NCBI GenBank assembly: GCA_934047225.1
Contig: OW204009.1
Span: forward strand, 16,380,898-16,444,897
DNA length: 64,000 nucleotides
Direction: 5' to 3'
Origin: Ypsolopha sequella
Taxonomy: Eukaryota; Arthropoda; Insecta; Lepidoptera; Ypsolophidae
The translations under genes were made by a program, and so were the position numbers. Below, in pieces: positions 12,556 through 25,230 of the stretch (position 1 is its first letter; every line of letters starts with the position of its first letter). The notes under the pieces were generated by a model. It saw only the letters and a program-made list of their open reading frames with translations. It had not been told where the DNA came from and searched no databases.

Positions 12556-13142
12556 CACTTTTGCTCTGACTAGGTTGAACTCCGTATGGCAGAATTTATG
12601 AGGTCGCGCAGCCATGCGTGAAATAGTACATTGTTCACCGAGGGAAGAAAGGGGAAGATTACCAACGAGGGTGTTGTTTGAGGCCCGAGGCGAAGCCAAG
12701 GGCCTCAATACACACGAGTTGAGAATCGCACTTTCTCCCGAGTGATACATAGTGCTTTATACCACACAGCTGCGAGGAAATAGTATCATTTTACTTTTAA
12801 TCAAGATACAATAAAAGAAACCGACTGACTCGCGTGCGATTGTCACTTTTTATTTCCTTCTTACTTTTTATTATGTGCAGGAAAAGCAAGTGGCCAGTAT
12901 CATTTTTCGAGTTTTATATACGAGTTCGCAAAATAATACTGGCCACTTGGCCACTTGCTCATTCTTTATGTTATTTAAAAAAAAAACAGCACGTTAACAA
13001 TGGATTTGCATATACTTTTTCTGCCCGCTCAAGCACGTTAACAATGAATTTTCATACACTTTTGCCGCCCGCATATTTGTATGACAGTAATGACGTATTT
13101 TCTGCATCGTTTTCAACAAAGAAAGAAGGTACTTTCCGAGCA

Positions 13143-14560
13143 ATAATAGTAGTTTATGTTACAAGGGCGCAAAGGAATAAATTACGAGGACGATTTAAAA
13201 CACGAGCGTAGCGAGTGTTTTAAACGTAACCGAGTAATTTATTGCTTTTACGCCCGTGTATCATACTACGTTTTTCAATGCATAGTGTGAGGAAATGAAA
13301 ATAAATATAATCTTGTGAGCTTTAAATTATAATTGGCTCAAAAGGACTGTATCCAGAGCCGTTAAACAGTGAAAAAAAAAGTATAACATCTATGGTACAC
13401 AGGAAAGGCTGCAGGTTAGCCAACCATTATAAATAAATAAAAAAAAATAATAATAATAAAGCCCTAGGGCAAAATAATCGACTTTTTGTTCGGTTTTGAT
13501 GCATAAAAAGTGGGCCTTTACGAGCACATGCATTGAAAATATATTTATTTATACATTTCTGCTGAATAGAAACGTGATAAATGAACTTTCACTCGATAGA
13601 AATAATTAGTTAAATGAGGTCAAACACACTTTTTCTCCTCGTTTGACGAACAATTACGCAAAGAACCCAATCATATTTTATTAGAAAATTTGCTTTTAAA
13701 ATTTTCGATATATGGTCCCTCCCGTATTGGGCGTATTTCCGCTTGGAGCAGTGTTGCCAGATGAAGAAACTGATATTACAGTGTTGTGAGGGTTCAAAAT
13801 TACAGTATTTGGGACCAAATTTCAGTAGAATTCATTCATTTTCATATTTTTCGCCATTTTCAACTAACTTATGTGACTTTTGGCATTAGAAAATTACAGT
13901 GTCTCCATACACTGTAATTTTACTAAGTGCTACAGTGTACAGTAGATCGTGCTAAATTACAGTAGATCTACTGTAATTACAGTGTGTCTGGCAACACTGG
14001 CTTGGAGTAACATTATTGTGTCGATTTGGCGCAACACGACTTACAGTACCAGGCTATTTGAAGGTCGCATCGTGCTTTAAAAAGAGATACTCGGCTAGCT
14101 TCGGCTACCTTCGGCTTTGTAGAGCGTCATCTCTGTCACACGAAACACTAACACATAAATATATTTTCAATGCATGTGCTCGTAAAGGCCCACTTTTTAT
14201 GCATCAAAACCGAACAGAAAGTCGATTATTTTGCCCTAGGGCTTTTATTATTATTATTTTTTTATTTGTTTGCAATGGTTGGCTAACCTGCAGCCTTTCC
14301 TGTCTACCATAGATGTTATACTTTTTTTTCCACTGTTTAACGGCTCTGGATACAATCCTTTTGAGCCAATCATAATTGAAAGTTCACAAGATTATACTTG
14401 TTTTCATTTCCTCACACTATGCATTGAAAAACGTAGTATGATACACGGGCGTAAAAGCAATAAATTACTCGGTTACGTTTAAAACACTCGCTACGCTCGT
14501 GTTTTAAATCGTCCTCGTAATTTATTCCTTTGCGCCCTTGTAACATAAACTACTATTATG
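13143..14560. mobile_element. Foldback element with ~410-bp inverted arms
   Basis: Left arm 13143-13550 (ATAGTAGTTTATGTTACAAG...) is mirrored nearly exactly at 14152-14560. Frames here (12834-13211, 14016-14482) are repeat artefacts. A single-arm relative lies at 50945-51300. Confidence 0.82.
13749..13999. mobile_element. hAT-type MITE nested in the foldback loop, 251 bp
   Basis: Ends CAGTGTTGCCAGA and TCTGGCAACACTG with a perfect 8-bp duplication GCTTGGAG at 13741-13748 and 14000-14007. Non-coding. Confidence 0.88.
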
Positions 14561-15035
14561 CTTATCTCTAGATCTTTAAATTTATTCTGATCGTTTTAAA
14601 ACGAGAAAATTGTATAATTCTCTTGTAAAAACCTAACGCATTTCTTGCATATTTTGTAGTCAAAACTAACGGAAACAATACCTACTGTGACGTGCGTTTT
14701 GATACGAGATCCTGTTACCTCCTTTAGTGTTAAGGGGCTCCCCAATGCTAAACATCAGTTTTACATTGGATTCAGTTCCGTAAATGTAGATGGTAAACAT
14801 TTGAAAAAATATGTGGCGTGTTTTTTGAATCAAGACTATTATTAATTACACTTCATAAATAAACATATTTTCAATATTCCTTTAATTAAAAAAGCATGAA
14901 TTTCACGAAAAAAACGATTCAGTTTCCATATTTCAAAACCGATTGAAACGAAACTAACACACGCAGATACTAGCTAGAAAAAAACATATTTATTACATAA
15001 AGAAATTATAGTTAAGGCAAGACGGTAAAACTTAC

Positions 15036-15145
15036 GCGCGCGAGATTTGGATTCTCACAATTGTTGTAGCTGTTTCGGTCATTCGCGGCCGGCACGAGCG
15101 CGCCCTCCCCCCGCGCCCCGCTCCCTGCTCCGACTTGTTCATTTT
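15036..15145. other. GC-rich island in AT-rich DNA
   Basis: CGCGCGCGAGATTTGGATTC to GCGCCCTCCCCCCGCGCCCC. No frame or TIR is resolved; probably part of a repeat, though a promoter-like CpG-rich segment cannot be excluded. Confidence 0.35.
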
Positions 15146-16786
15146 GTACTCACAGCTTACTGTTAGATCCAGATCAGGACATCCTTTCGTACTTTCGTTT
15201 TTAGTGCCTTTGGTTATTTAATTCAAAAGAAACAACATGCAAAATAAAAAATGAATGATCTCCTGTTCCTGTTTATCTAACGAACACAAAATAATAGTAT
15301 GTAAAATATTTTGGACGATTACTGTGTTATATGTGTAACTAAATGGATATTTACTATGAAATTCAATTGGTTTTGGAAACGGAAACTGTAGCCTAAGCAT
15401 GAAAACACCTCCGTATAGTTTAGTTCGAAACGAAACAGAACTGTTACTTAGGTGTCATACGTAGCAAGAGAACCGCGTTCGGTCCTGCGTTTGCTCGGAG
15501 ATCAAACTGTGGAAGCGTTCGGGAAATAACAACGTTGGCGCATTCTGAAAATTTATATTTACGCAGTCTAAGTACAAATATATCATATTATCTTAGCTAA
15601 AAGCCCAACACATACTGAAACATGTAAACAAATATAAATTAACATGTTCTTACGTCTATATTTGCATTGATTCATTGATATTTATCGTTTTTTTTATTGT
15701 TTAATTATGACATTGATCGAAAAAAAACATGTTTTGAATGCGCTTTTTCTGCAAATGGTATTTTTTAATGTTGCTGTTTTAGGAATTTTATACCTACATT
15801 TCAGGAATTTTGTGAATTTAAATCATAAAGATAATATTTATTAAAATCTATATAGTTTATCTACATAGGTGATCCAAGGTTTAAAAAAAAATCTTAAATC
15901 TGCCTGATTTATTAAACACTTAAAAAGAATGCATTTTGTTACAATAGATTGGCAAATAACTTTATTAAAGTGGCATTTTTCATTGGTAACTTCTTTTAAA
16001 TTCTTCTTTTACTTATTCTCGCTTATAGTCATTATACAAATGTGTTACAGGGATATGAATGTTGATTATTTTTTCGTAAAAAAAAGTTTTTTGCGAGTAT
16101 TGTCGATAATTATGAATTATTTTCTGGTATCACTAATCGCAAAAAAATATCTCGGTTGGTTACTGTTTTCCTGTTAAAGAAATAGAATAGACCTCATACA
16201 TGATAGACTTTGTGTCTCATCTCATCAAGAAGACTAGTGATAATCAGATGGACATGATTCTTGGACTTGTGGAGACGTAAGTACTTATATACTAACCTAG
16301 AAAATGTCGATAAGAGGGCATGAACGATAATCCTTTCCGGAGTCTTTTTTCCCTTACTTATCTACTTTTGATCAGAATCTCAGCTTCTGCGATTGTAAAA
16401 AGAAACCGATATCATAGGTGCAATCTTTGCAGAAAATTCAAGTGATCCTTTTCTTGCTGAACATAACCTAATCTTATAAAAAACTTTATTACAGGAGCTG
16501 AATGATACAAATGCTGGACAAAAACCTGTCATATGCAAAGGACTGTCAGTAGAACTAACTTTATTATGTTTTATTTGTGTCCTGGATTGTGCAGGGTGCC
16601 CCTTTATTGACACTGAATGATGGATACAAACATTGCACTAAAGGACTAAGCAGAGACTGAGTCTACACTACACTCTGGTACCACCGCTGCCTTCACCTAA
16701 CTCCTTAATTCAAATTATTCAGACTATTTTATTAACCAATATGTTGCTATTACAATAAGTACAAACATTATTATTGAGCTTGATGC

Positions 16787-17020
16787 CATCCTCTCGGCAG
16801 ATTTGCCCCGGTGCTGAAGAAAAGTGTCATCATCCCAGGTGATAGTTCTAGTGGGTATGTTGGCACAAATCAAGTGTGCCGAATCCCCATTGGAGCTGCC
16901 GCGGGGTACTATGTCACTTTGTTCATCGCAACATCCCCGTTCCGGGTATCTCCGGGGATGATGATACTTATTTTCCAATTCTTCCCTGCACCGGGGCAGA
17001 CCCACCAGGATGATGGTACT
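16787..17020. mobile_element. Palindromic MITE, 234 bp
   Basis: The arms are inverted copies: TGCCCCGGTGC...AGTGTCATCATCCC near 16806 and GGGATGATGATACTTATTTT...GCACCGGGGCA near 17000. The two opposing open frames over it are palindrome artefacts. Confidence 0.6.
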
Positions 17021-17567
17021 TACCAAGCCTATAATTGTATGAACCTTTTCTTCAATGAATATTTAAGGACTGGAGATAATTACTATAACACGAGTACTCG
17101 TGATTTGTTAGAATAAAATCTTTTAGTGTTAAAAAGTCTTAGAGATAATTATGTTTGTAGGTATTGCGTTGTTAATTTTATGCTAAATAGATCTTTTAAC
17201 ATTTGCCAGTTTTAAATTTACTGTATTATGTGTATTAAGTTATGTAGGATATGTTTTAACAGTCCAAATAATAAATGACTTCTGACCTCTTGCATTCTTA
17301 TATTTTTATCCAACTTTGTGGATTGCAATGAGATTTAATTCTTAAACTTATACAACGTTTTAAAAAAAAATGTGATTCCAGTACTTACATAATAGTTATT
17401 AGATTAAAAAAATATATATAAGTTGTGATTTTAGTAATAGTTATTCAATTTTGTACTATCTTGTAAAACTGATACTTTTCTCAGAACAACAACTTTATTT
17501 TGTATTAACATGGTAATTAATAAAAAAACGAAAATGTTGTACTGGTACTATTTATCTCTGGTTTACT

Positions 17568-18926
17568 TTATCCTTCCCAACACATCAACATGTACATTTT
17601 TGAGCCTTCTAAAAGCATTCTTATCAACAACTCTTGTTCTTTCATCGACAGTGGTAGATTGGCTTCAATAGATTGGCATATCATCAGTACCAAAGGTCGA
17701 AGTGAATATCCAGTCACCTGTAAATACAAAACATATTAGCATATTCATTTTTGATTTCAATCAAGGAATGCAATTAGCTGTTCAACAGACATTGATTTCT
17801 TTATCATATATGAGAACCTATATATTTTTAATACAATACAAAGAAGCTTAATGCTGTAAACAGAAGGGCCATCTCAATAAATACTGTGATCGGGATAATG
17901 TCTTTACTCGCCTAAAAGAATGCAGTCTGAAACTGGCCGGCTACCCGATCTAAGTATTTATTGTTATAGTATTCAACATATTATTTATGACACTTCAAAT
18001 ACTTGGGCACGAGTTAATAAAAAAAACCAAGGAATTCAAATAAATGATTGTTGTATTTTTAGGAGTTATGTTCAGTGTAAGTACCTAATTTGGCCTGTGG
18101 GTCCCCCAATTAAGATTATATTTTTTCCTTTTCTGGCAATAAACGATTTTTATGTTATGGAGCCCTTTGTTTAGGTACATCATAAATTATCCTCGAGTTT
18201 CATTTTATTCTATAATTTCTAATAGGAAAATGAATTTACATACCCCTCTTTGTTTAGTGTAGCTGCTCTTGTTGTTGAAAATTTGATGAAGCAGATGATT
18301 GAGGGCATTTGTTACTTCAGTAGGAACTTATAGGCTAAAGCTGTCGTTTGTTCCAACTGTTGTAAAAACCTGCAAAAGAGAAATATTACTACCTACATTG
18401 TACATACCTATCTATCTACACAAACAGGGGTAAGTACCTAGGTATTCTTTTAGTTCTGCAGTTTTTAGCAAAAAAACAACAGCATATTTTCTGACTGTCA
18501 AGTAAAAATACGGTTGAGGTCACGGGTGTGAATAATTAATAATTATTATGATACCTATCTATTGATAAGGGAGTCCTATGGAAAAAAAGACGTTTTCTCT
18601 GCAAGTCCTGCGCAAAGAAAACATCTTTGCTGAGGCTATATTGCTTGATGAATTCCACCTCATTAATAGTTATTGTTTGTAGCCACAATCAGCCAAATAT
18701 AAAATATATACGAAAACACTAAAACTAGGTTAGCTTACCGGTTTATGGGTGTCTCCTCATTTATTCCTTCTTGAAACATCTGCCAAGCGAGGAAATAATT
18801 CGGCCTAGAGTGTCCTCTCGTCGCACAAAGCATTTTCTCCTTATTTTCTCCACAAATAGATAATTTTCGTTCCAAACGTGTCAAGTCACTTGCAATTTCC
18901 ACAGTGAGTGAAAAACCGCGTTCAAA
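17568..18926 (-). pseudogene. Three-exon minus-strand coding remnant, protein unknown
   Basis: Exon 18926-18739 (after TACAG, donor CCG|GTAAGC, phase 2) reads VQFERGFSLTVEIASDLTRL, KMLCATRGHSRPNYFLAWQM, EETPIN. Exon 18369-18244 (after TTTGCAG) continues in phase as FLQQLEQTTALAYKFLLK to TAA; one frame over it reads TNALNHLLHQIFNNKSSYTK to donor GGG|GTATGT. Exon 17717-17568 (after TTTACAG) reads VTGYSLRPLVLMICQSIEAN, KEQELLIRMLLEGSKMYML and ends at TAA. Splice sites and phases fit apart from one frameshift in the middle exon. It lies between inverted repeats at 15388 and 19151, so it may be a transposon gene. I could not assign a family. Confidence 0.45.
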
Positions 18927-19179
18927 CTGTACTGTTACTTAGGCTAATGTCAAAAAAGCACGCTCTTGCTGCCGATTTGCTAAGTACAGTTTCGTTCTGA
19001 CTGTGAATTTACCTCCGTTGCGTTCTAACGGAGCAAAATGAGCTCCTGCTAGTTCCGCTACTGTCCGCTTGGAGCGGTGTCCCAGATTCCATACGATTTT
19101 AAATGTAGTTTGAAACGTAACTATACGGAGGTGTTTTCGTGCTTAGGCTACTGGTGGTAATACTCGTCTAACGAACAGT

Positions 19180-19710
19180 TTTTACGCTTTATTTTGTGCT
19201 CTTCTTCTCTAGATAACTAACTATACAGGCCGTAAACTTAATTATGTGCTTCCCAAAATATGTTTTGTTTTGACTGAAGGAAAAGTGAAATAAATTGAAA
19301 AACATTTATGGACAAAATCATGGTAATATGTGTTAACGTAAAGATTACATGAAAAATAAAGCGGTTGAGAAATTTCCGAAAAAAATGACAAAATTAAATT
19401 TATTATCCATAATACGAAACCCTGACTCGCACTTGGCTGTTTTTTTTTTACGCTTTATTTTGTGCTCTTCTTTAGATAACTATACAGGCCGTAAACTTAA
19501 TTATGTGCTTCCCAAAATATGTTTTGTTTTGACTGAAGGAAAAGTGAAATAAATTGAAAAACATTTATGGAAAAAATCATGGTAATATGTGTTTACGTAA
19601 AGATTTCATGAAAAATAAAGCGGTTGAGAAATTTCCGAAAAAAATGACAAAATTAAATTTATTATCCATAAAACGAAACCCTAACTCGCACTTGGCTGTT
19701 TTTTTTTTTT
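19180..19710 (+). repeat. Tandem duplication of a ~266-bp unit
   Basis: TTTACGCTTTATTTTGTGCT at 19181 recurs at 19447, and both units run to CACTTGGCTG plus a T run. Few differences, so the duplication is recent. The open frame 19349-19552 crosses the junction and is not a gene. Confidence 0.85.
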
Positions 19711-20419
19711 TGTAACAATCATCAAGACCTCATAGAGTTAATAAAATATTATTTTTATCAATAAATGTAATAGGTAATAATGAGCTGATTGATGTTGTAA
19801 TTTTTCAGTTTATTAATTACGTTGTAATCTACATAGGTTTCGTTAGAATAATTTTCAAAAAAACTCTAAAAAGCTAGATTCGCTCAAAGACAAATAGAAT
19901 AAAAATTATTTATTATCCAGATGTTATTGCACATAATAACATCGGAATGTTGAATATTTTTTTTTTACTATTTTATGTAATCCCTTGACATTTTTTTATG
20001 CGGAACCGGCCGGTAAATTAGTTAAGGAAACGTAATTATGGTATATACAGTATTTTTAGTGACTATTTTTTGTAAATTCTAACAAGTGCCGATAATAATT
20101 TACGAGGATAACATTATAAATGAAAAATGTGATGTTATGATGATTTTTTAATAATTTCTATTTTAAATTACCTAATAATAACACATTCTCTTGCAGGCAT
20201 ATTTCTAGATACTCCAGTGCATGTTAAAGTTTCTTAGAGGTGTTTGCATTTTTTCTTGATAAAATGTATCATTTCTTTTGATTCTTTGGTAAAGCAACCC
20301 ATGTGAACTCCAAACAATAAAATAGCAATAAGCCCATTGTGACACATGAAGATGACCTTGGACCTGATAATAATAGTTATGCTCTGTTTTCAGTTATATG
20401 CCTTGAGTCGTCACCTTAC

Positions 20420-20731
20420 AAAATGTGATCAATCCCTTTTGAATTGCATCTGCAGGACTCATTTCCGAGGCTACAAATGGGCATTTTATTTCTACAAGTC
20501 CTTCATTTCCTATGAGTCCATCCGGACTAACTGCCAGAAAACCATCCATAGGATCGACAAATGACCACTTTGATCTACCTTTAGACCGGTATACTTTTCA
20601 AAGTCATGGGTGGCGCGATTTAATCTGTGTATTCTCCTAATAAATATTTACCTGTATAATTTCGACCTTAAGGTTTCAACATCGGCCTTACTGGTTGACT
20701 GCTGAGTGTTCTGTTTTCTTTTGATATACGC
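20420..20731 (-). pseudogene. YqaJ-type exonuclease domain, two exons, frameshifted
   Basis: On the minus strand, exon 20731-20652 (after TTTCAG, ending ACAG|GTAAAT, phase 2) reads AYIKRKQNTQQSTSKADVET. Exon 20624-20420 (after CACAG) reads HDFEKYTGLKVDQSG, then, one base out of frame near 20562, FVDPMDGFLAVSPDGLIG, EGLVEIKCP and KGLITFCK. SPDGL...EIKCP is the signature of YqaJ-family nucleases, which in insects occur in repeat and transposon proteins. The frameshift makes it a remnant. The donor is GTAAGG at 20419, or GTGACG five bases on. Confidence 0.62.
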
Positions 20732-22008
20732 CTGAAATTTAATGTGATGAGCGTTAAAAATGTTTAGGTTTTCGCATCAAAAGCTTGATTGGTAGGACGA
20801 AAGGCTCACAACTTTGGAGGTTTTTTTTTAAAACCCTATCTTATTACAATATACAATACATATTTATACTAACTTGTTAAGTATATAACCCTTTTTTACA
20901 TATTTTTTTCGTTTCGCTGTACTTTTAACGTACTTTTCCTTTTTTTACCTCGTCGATATAATCATCTGAAATTCATAGTAATAAAATTAAGTACCAGTAT
21001 TATTTATCCGAATGTTACTTATGTTTTCTTAGTTTACTGTTTTGTATATGATCTTTTGATTAAACAGAAAAAATCTCTCAGGAGCGGCAGCATAAATATT
21101 TTAACTGCTGTATAGGGTCAAATTATAATGTGTCCTTATGTAAATTTAATATTTAAAATTTTCGTTTATTATTATATTTAATAATCCTATACTTCTGATT
21201 ATAATTTTTATAACTTTTTTTTAAAAAAGTTAATAAAAAAACAGATAAACTTATCAGATAAACGATATAATATATAAATATCAAATAACTTTGCAGATAA
21301 ACGAAAGTCTGCTTTTGAACTTTGCCGATCATCCTTAATAGATAGTTATTAAATTTAGCCCCAGTAGTAGTTATCTGAATATAACCTTTATTTCCGCAGT
21401 TCACTTTTTTATGTGATCTATTAGTTTCATAGAATAATCTCTCAGAATAAAAAGGGACTGCATAATTATTTTTACTTCTGTATAGGATCAAATTATTTTG
21501 CAAACCTAAAACAGACATAGGTACTAATCGTCGTTATGAACAGCTTTTGTAATAGAGGCTAAAATGAAATACTTTTTAGGGTTCCGTGCCTCAGAATGAA
21601 AAAGACGGAACCCTTATAGGATCACTTTGTTGCCTATCTGTCTGTTATTTTCTTGCTGTCTGTCATCATGAGGAGCTTTTTGCGATGTGTGGAGAGAACA
21701 AATATATGAAGTTATAGTTGTTTATATCCAAAACAAATGTACTAAAGTGCGGGAGCGCCACCCACTACTCAACACGTGACTGAAGCGGCGGCGCAGCGGC
21801 GTTTTCTTTGATAAAAGCCGTAGTAGCGCCGCGCCGCCACAGTGAAAACTTGGCGTGGCCTCTCATTGCGTGTTGGATGGCAATGGCAGGATAATAGTTA
21901 TAAGGAGTTGCAGACCAATCAAATTAATGGCCAAATCCAAGATGCATGACCTAATTTATAAAAGAAATACATTGTATTTATAAGGTAAAAAGTACAAATA
22001 GTACTCAC

Positions 22009-22095
22009 CCATTTTTGCACGAAAAATCTGTCCACCATACTCAATAACTTCTCCATTACCATACACTGGTACAAAACTCTTTGATAATGCACCGT
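22009..22095 (-). pseudogene. Possible coding exon fragment upstream of the YqaJ remnant
   Basis: A minus-strand stretch reads GALSKSFVPVYGNGEVIEYG then GQIFRAKMG and ends at ATGG|GTGAGT, a strong donor. A stop lies just upstream in frame and no AG acceptor is visible, so it may be a truncated exon of the same decayed gene. Function unknown. Confidence 0.35.
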
Positions 22096-22948
22096 TTTAA
22101 CAAGTTAGGTGAGTGAAACGAGTGACCCATCGCTCGTCCCGTCTTCTCCCCCCGCACGCCTCCGCCACCCCTGATGCGACAGAATGAAATTCTAGATTTA
22201 TGTAATTTGCGCCCGCGATTTCGAATGCCAGCCCATAGCTATTTACTGAAATCCTATACTTTCTACATACGAAATAACTGCATTTTCCAAATATTTATGA
22301 ACTACCACGGGTCCGAAATTCAATATAAATTGTTTTTACTTGAGAAATGCTTAAGAAAATCGAACATGAAAATGTAACATTTTGGAGCTTAAAAAATAGA
22401 TTTCCAAGTGCTTATATTTCCTAAGCGTGTTGACTATCTGAAATTTAAAGTTAAATCGGACTTGTAGGTTGTGAAAAAGATGAAGTTACTCAAAGTTTTA
22501 TTTGATTTAATGCATTAGCGTACAAATGAGAAGCTAAATCGTTTTGTATGGCCGCGGAGTATTGCGCTCTTCCCTTAATGTCCTAATGTAGCCGCGATTT
22601 CAAAATAACTGAAGCTTTGCGTGCGCGGCATCTGATTAGAGCAGGATAGACAGTTAAAAAACAGAAGCGTTAGAGCAAGAGAATTTCCATGGAACTAAAA
22701 TTTTAGCGATGTGCGCAAGTCGACGGTGATGTGACGTCAATCAAAATGCGCGTGAATCTCGGATTAGAAGTCGCTTTTTGCATTAAATATCAAAAATGGT
22801 CCAAATCAAACCAAATCAGCGTTTATTTGTTAAATTTTTGGTAAATTCATTGGGGTTGATCTCGAGTCCTCAAAAATCTGCCAATGAAAGCGTACAAATA
22901 TTTAGTAAAGCATGCATCGTTATCATATTAAACATTTCATTTGCATAA

Positions 22949-23605
22949 TATATTAACTTCTCATTTAACGGTACAAAAATAGAATGCGTCAATACATTTA
23001 CTCTACTGGGACTAAAAATAGATTCAAACATCAATTGGAAAACACACATTCAAAAAATTAAAACTAAAATATCGAAATTTACATATGCTTTAAAACAAGT
23101 TAAAATAAATACTAATCTTAAAGCAGCACTAACTACTTATTACGCATATGCTTATGCATGGTTATCACAAGGTGTAGTACTGTGGGGAAACAGTACTGAT
23201 ACAAAAGATCTATTTATACTACAAAAGAAATGTATTCGAATCCTAGCACACATTACTAACTTAGAAAGTTGTAGGCCATATTTTAAACAATATAATATAT
23301 TAACTTTGACATCCATTTATATTTTAGAGATTTGTAAATTCGTAAGAAAATACAAAGACTTTTACACAAGATTAGGAGATATATCAAATCGCTCAATAAG
23401 ACATAAACATAAATTAATACTGCCACAATCAAAATTAAAATTACACAGCTCAGGTCCCTATGCAATGTCTATAAAAATCTATAACCACCTACCCGACACG
23501 ATAAAAAATGAAGACAAAGACAAAACGTTTTTAAAAAACCTTAAGCACATGCTATTAGATAAAACCTACTACACATTAGACGAATTTTTCAAAGATTTTA
23601 AATAA
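22949..23605 (+). mobile_element. 5'-truncated non-LTR retrotransposon with open ORF2 C-terminus
   Basis: One frame is open for 218 codons: SFNGTKIECVN, FTLLGLKIDSNINWKTHIQK, YYAYAYAWLSQGVVLWGN, LQKKCIRILA, then YNHLPDTIKN to TAA. This is the region after the reverse-transcriptase catalytic core in I/Jockey/CR1-group LINEs. The 3' UTR follows and ends in a short GAATAT repeat at about 23722-23740. The frame is uninterrupted, so the insertion may be young; the catalytic core is missing. Confidence 0.75.
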
Positions 23606-24479
23606 CTTCGGTCTGCCACAGCTGCCCTTCCTTGTATATTGTTATGCCCCAGCGGGGTCATATGTGAACTGTACATTAATATTTAAGATCCAACACTGTA
23701 CATATGAAAGCAATAAACGATTGAATATGAATATGAATAATTCCATAATATTTACAATGTCCAAAATAATAGTGAAAAATTCCTTCCTGCGAACTTCGCC
23801 GGTGCGCTTCAAATCGGCACAATTTATTAGCTGTCATTTGTACCGGACAGGGCGGACAGTCAGCCCAGTGGTATTATATTGAAGTATACATCCATCTATT
23901 GTTATTTATACGTATTAACTATTAATTGGTTTATCGATTACGAAATACAAAATGTCGACATTATTTGCAACGAGATCGTTAGTTATTTATTAGATACTAA
24001 GCGATACATATTTAAATAGATAATTATAATATCGTCACGGCCCGAGGGAGGGTCAGGGGTGTTTCCGAGTGTAGACTGTTAAGGGGCAGGTAGCATCTCG
24101 CTCATTTAAGAATCGAGAAATATAAATACATGTCTATGTTTATAATGGGCATTCCCTAGATGGCGCTAGCAGTAAAGAAATATTGTCGCTTTTTTTTCTA
24201 CTGAGTTTTCATTCTTCTCCTGAAGAATAAAGCTGCCATCTTGGTTTACTTGTCAAAATGAAGAAATAACATCGTTTTATATAACTTTATATAACTTTAA
24301 ACTCTCGCGTTTTGTACACATTATAATATATATAATCGGGTCTACCGCGATCAATTTTTACCTTTTTACGAAAAGGGGACGCCCGACGTTTCGAGACAGT
24401 TGCATGTCTCGTGGTCTACGGGAAACTGATCGATAACATCGTTTTATCGGGCTTTTTATTAGGTTTTCTTCCTGCCATG

Positions 24480-24700
24480 CTAGCTATGCTGGTAAAAGTG
24501 TTCCGTGGCAGGTAGCCACTAACGACCTTGAGTCGACCTGTGTCACTGTCGGTACAAATATCGACAGAAACTATAGGTGTATTGAAATAAACGTTCATAT
24601 CGACGCGCACTGCATTACGACGATACTAGGACTCCGGATAGCGCAAAATAGGAGAAAATAATACATTTCATATGGACGCGATGAACTGAAAAAAATTTCC
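24480..24700 (-). mobile_element. Helitron-related internal fragment
   Basis: Shares GGTACAAATATCGACAGAAA and GCGCAAAATAGGAGAAAATA with 11270-11400, same orientation. No terminus present. Confidence 0.55.
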
Positions 24701-24964
24701 ATAAATAATTTTTCTAAGCAATATTTTCCGTGTATTTTAGTGCAAGAACCATACAAATACCATTAGTGGTTTCAAAGAAATAACAATTTTTTCTTGATTT
24801 TAATCTAAAAAACAGCTTGACTTTTAACAATATTTTCATACTGTTTCTTATACGCGAGAATAGTTTCTTAAAATGAAGTTGTTTATTGTAGTTAACTAAC
24901 AATTTTGACAAAAAAAAAGTTTGGGCTGCTACATAGAGTTTATGTAAACGGGCCATTCTGTATA

Positions 24965-25230
24965 CAGGGTGTTAAGATGAAGTTGCGGAAGCTGAACACT
25001 GGCGATAGTAATCGCCAATACGAACAACTTACCGTCAAAAAAAATTGATAATTCGAGAAAAAAAATCTGTTGGTTCATACATTTTGGTCAGGTAGCTATG
25101 TAAATTTTCTATGGAATAGCTGAATTTTTTCGCAATTAGGGTTGGTTCCATAGTAAAAGTTGTTTATATGGACGAGTATTATTGGCTTGCCAGTTTCCGG
25201 CTTCGGCAAACTTCATCTTAACACCCAGTG
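24965..25230. mobile_element. TIR MITE, 266 bp, TA-flanked
   Basis: CAGGGTGTTAAGATGAAGTT at the left and AACTTCATCTTAACACCCAG at the right, with TA outside each end. Non-coding. Confidence 0.68.

Larger units (their letters stand above)
15388..19151. mobile_element. Possible 3.8-kb DNA transposon bounded by ~30-bp inverted repeats
   Basis: GTAGCCTAAGCATGAAAACA, continuing CCTCCGTATAGTT, at 15388-15420 recurs inverted at 19117-19151 (AACTATACGGAGGTGTTTTC, then GTGCTTAGGCTAC). The enclosed DNA holds the unknown minus-strand exons. No convincing target duplication was found, so the exact ends and the unity of the element are inferred. Confidence 0.4.

Noticed and set aside
12834..13211. 125-codon open frame
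   Set aside because: Runs through inverted repeats (AGCAAGTGGCCAGTAT and its mirror) and into the foldback arm; no motif.
16724..17116. Pair of ~100-codon frames on opposite strands
   Set aside because: Both are the two strands of a 234-bp palindromic MITE and its flanks.
21153..21518. 121-codon minus-strand frame
   Set aside because: AT-rich Ile/Tyr/Lys/Asn composition only, no start context, no recognisable domain.
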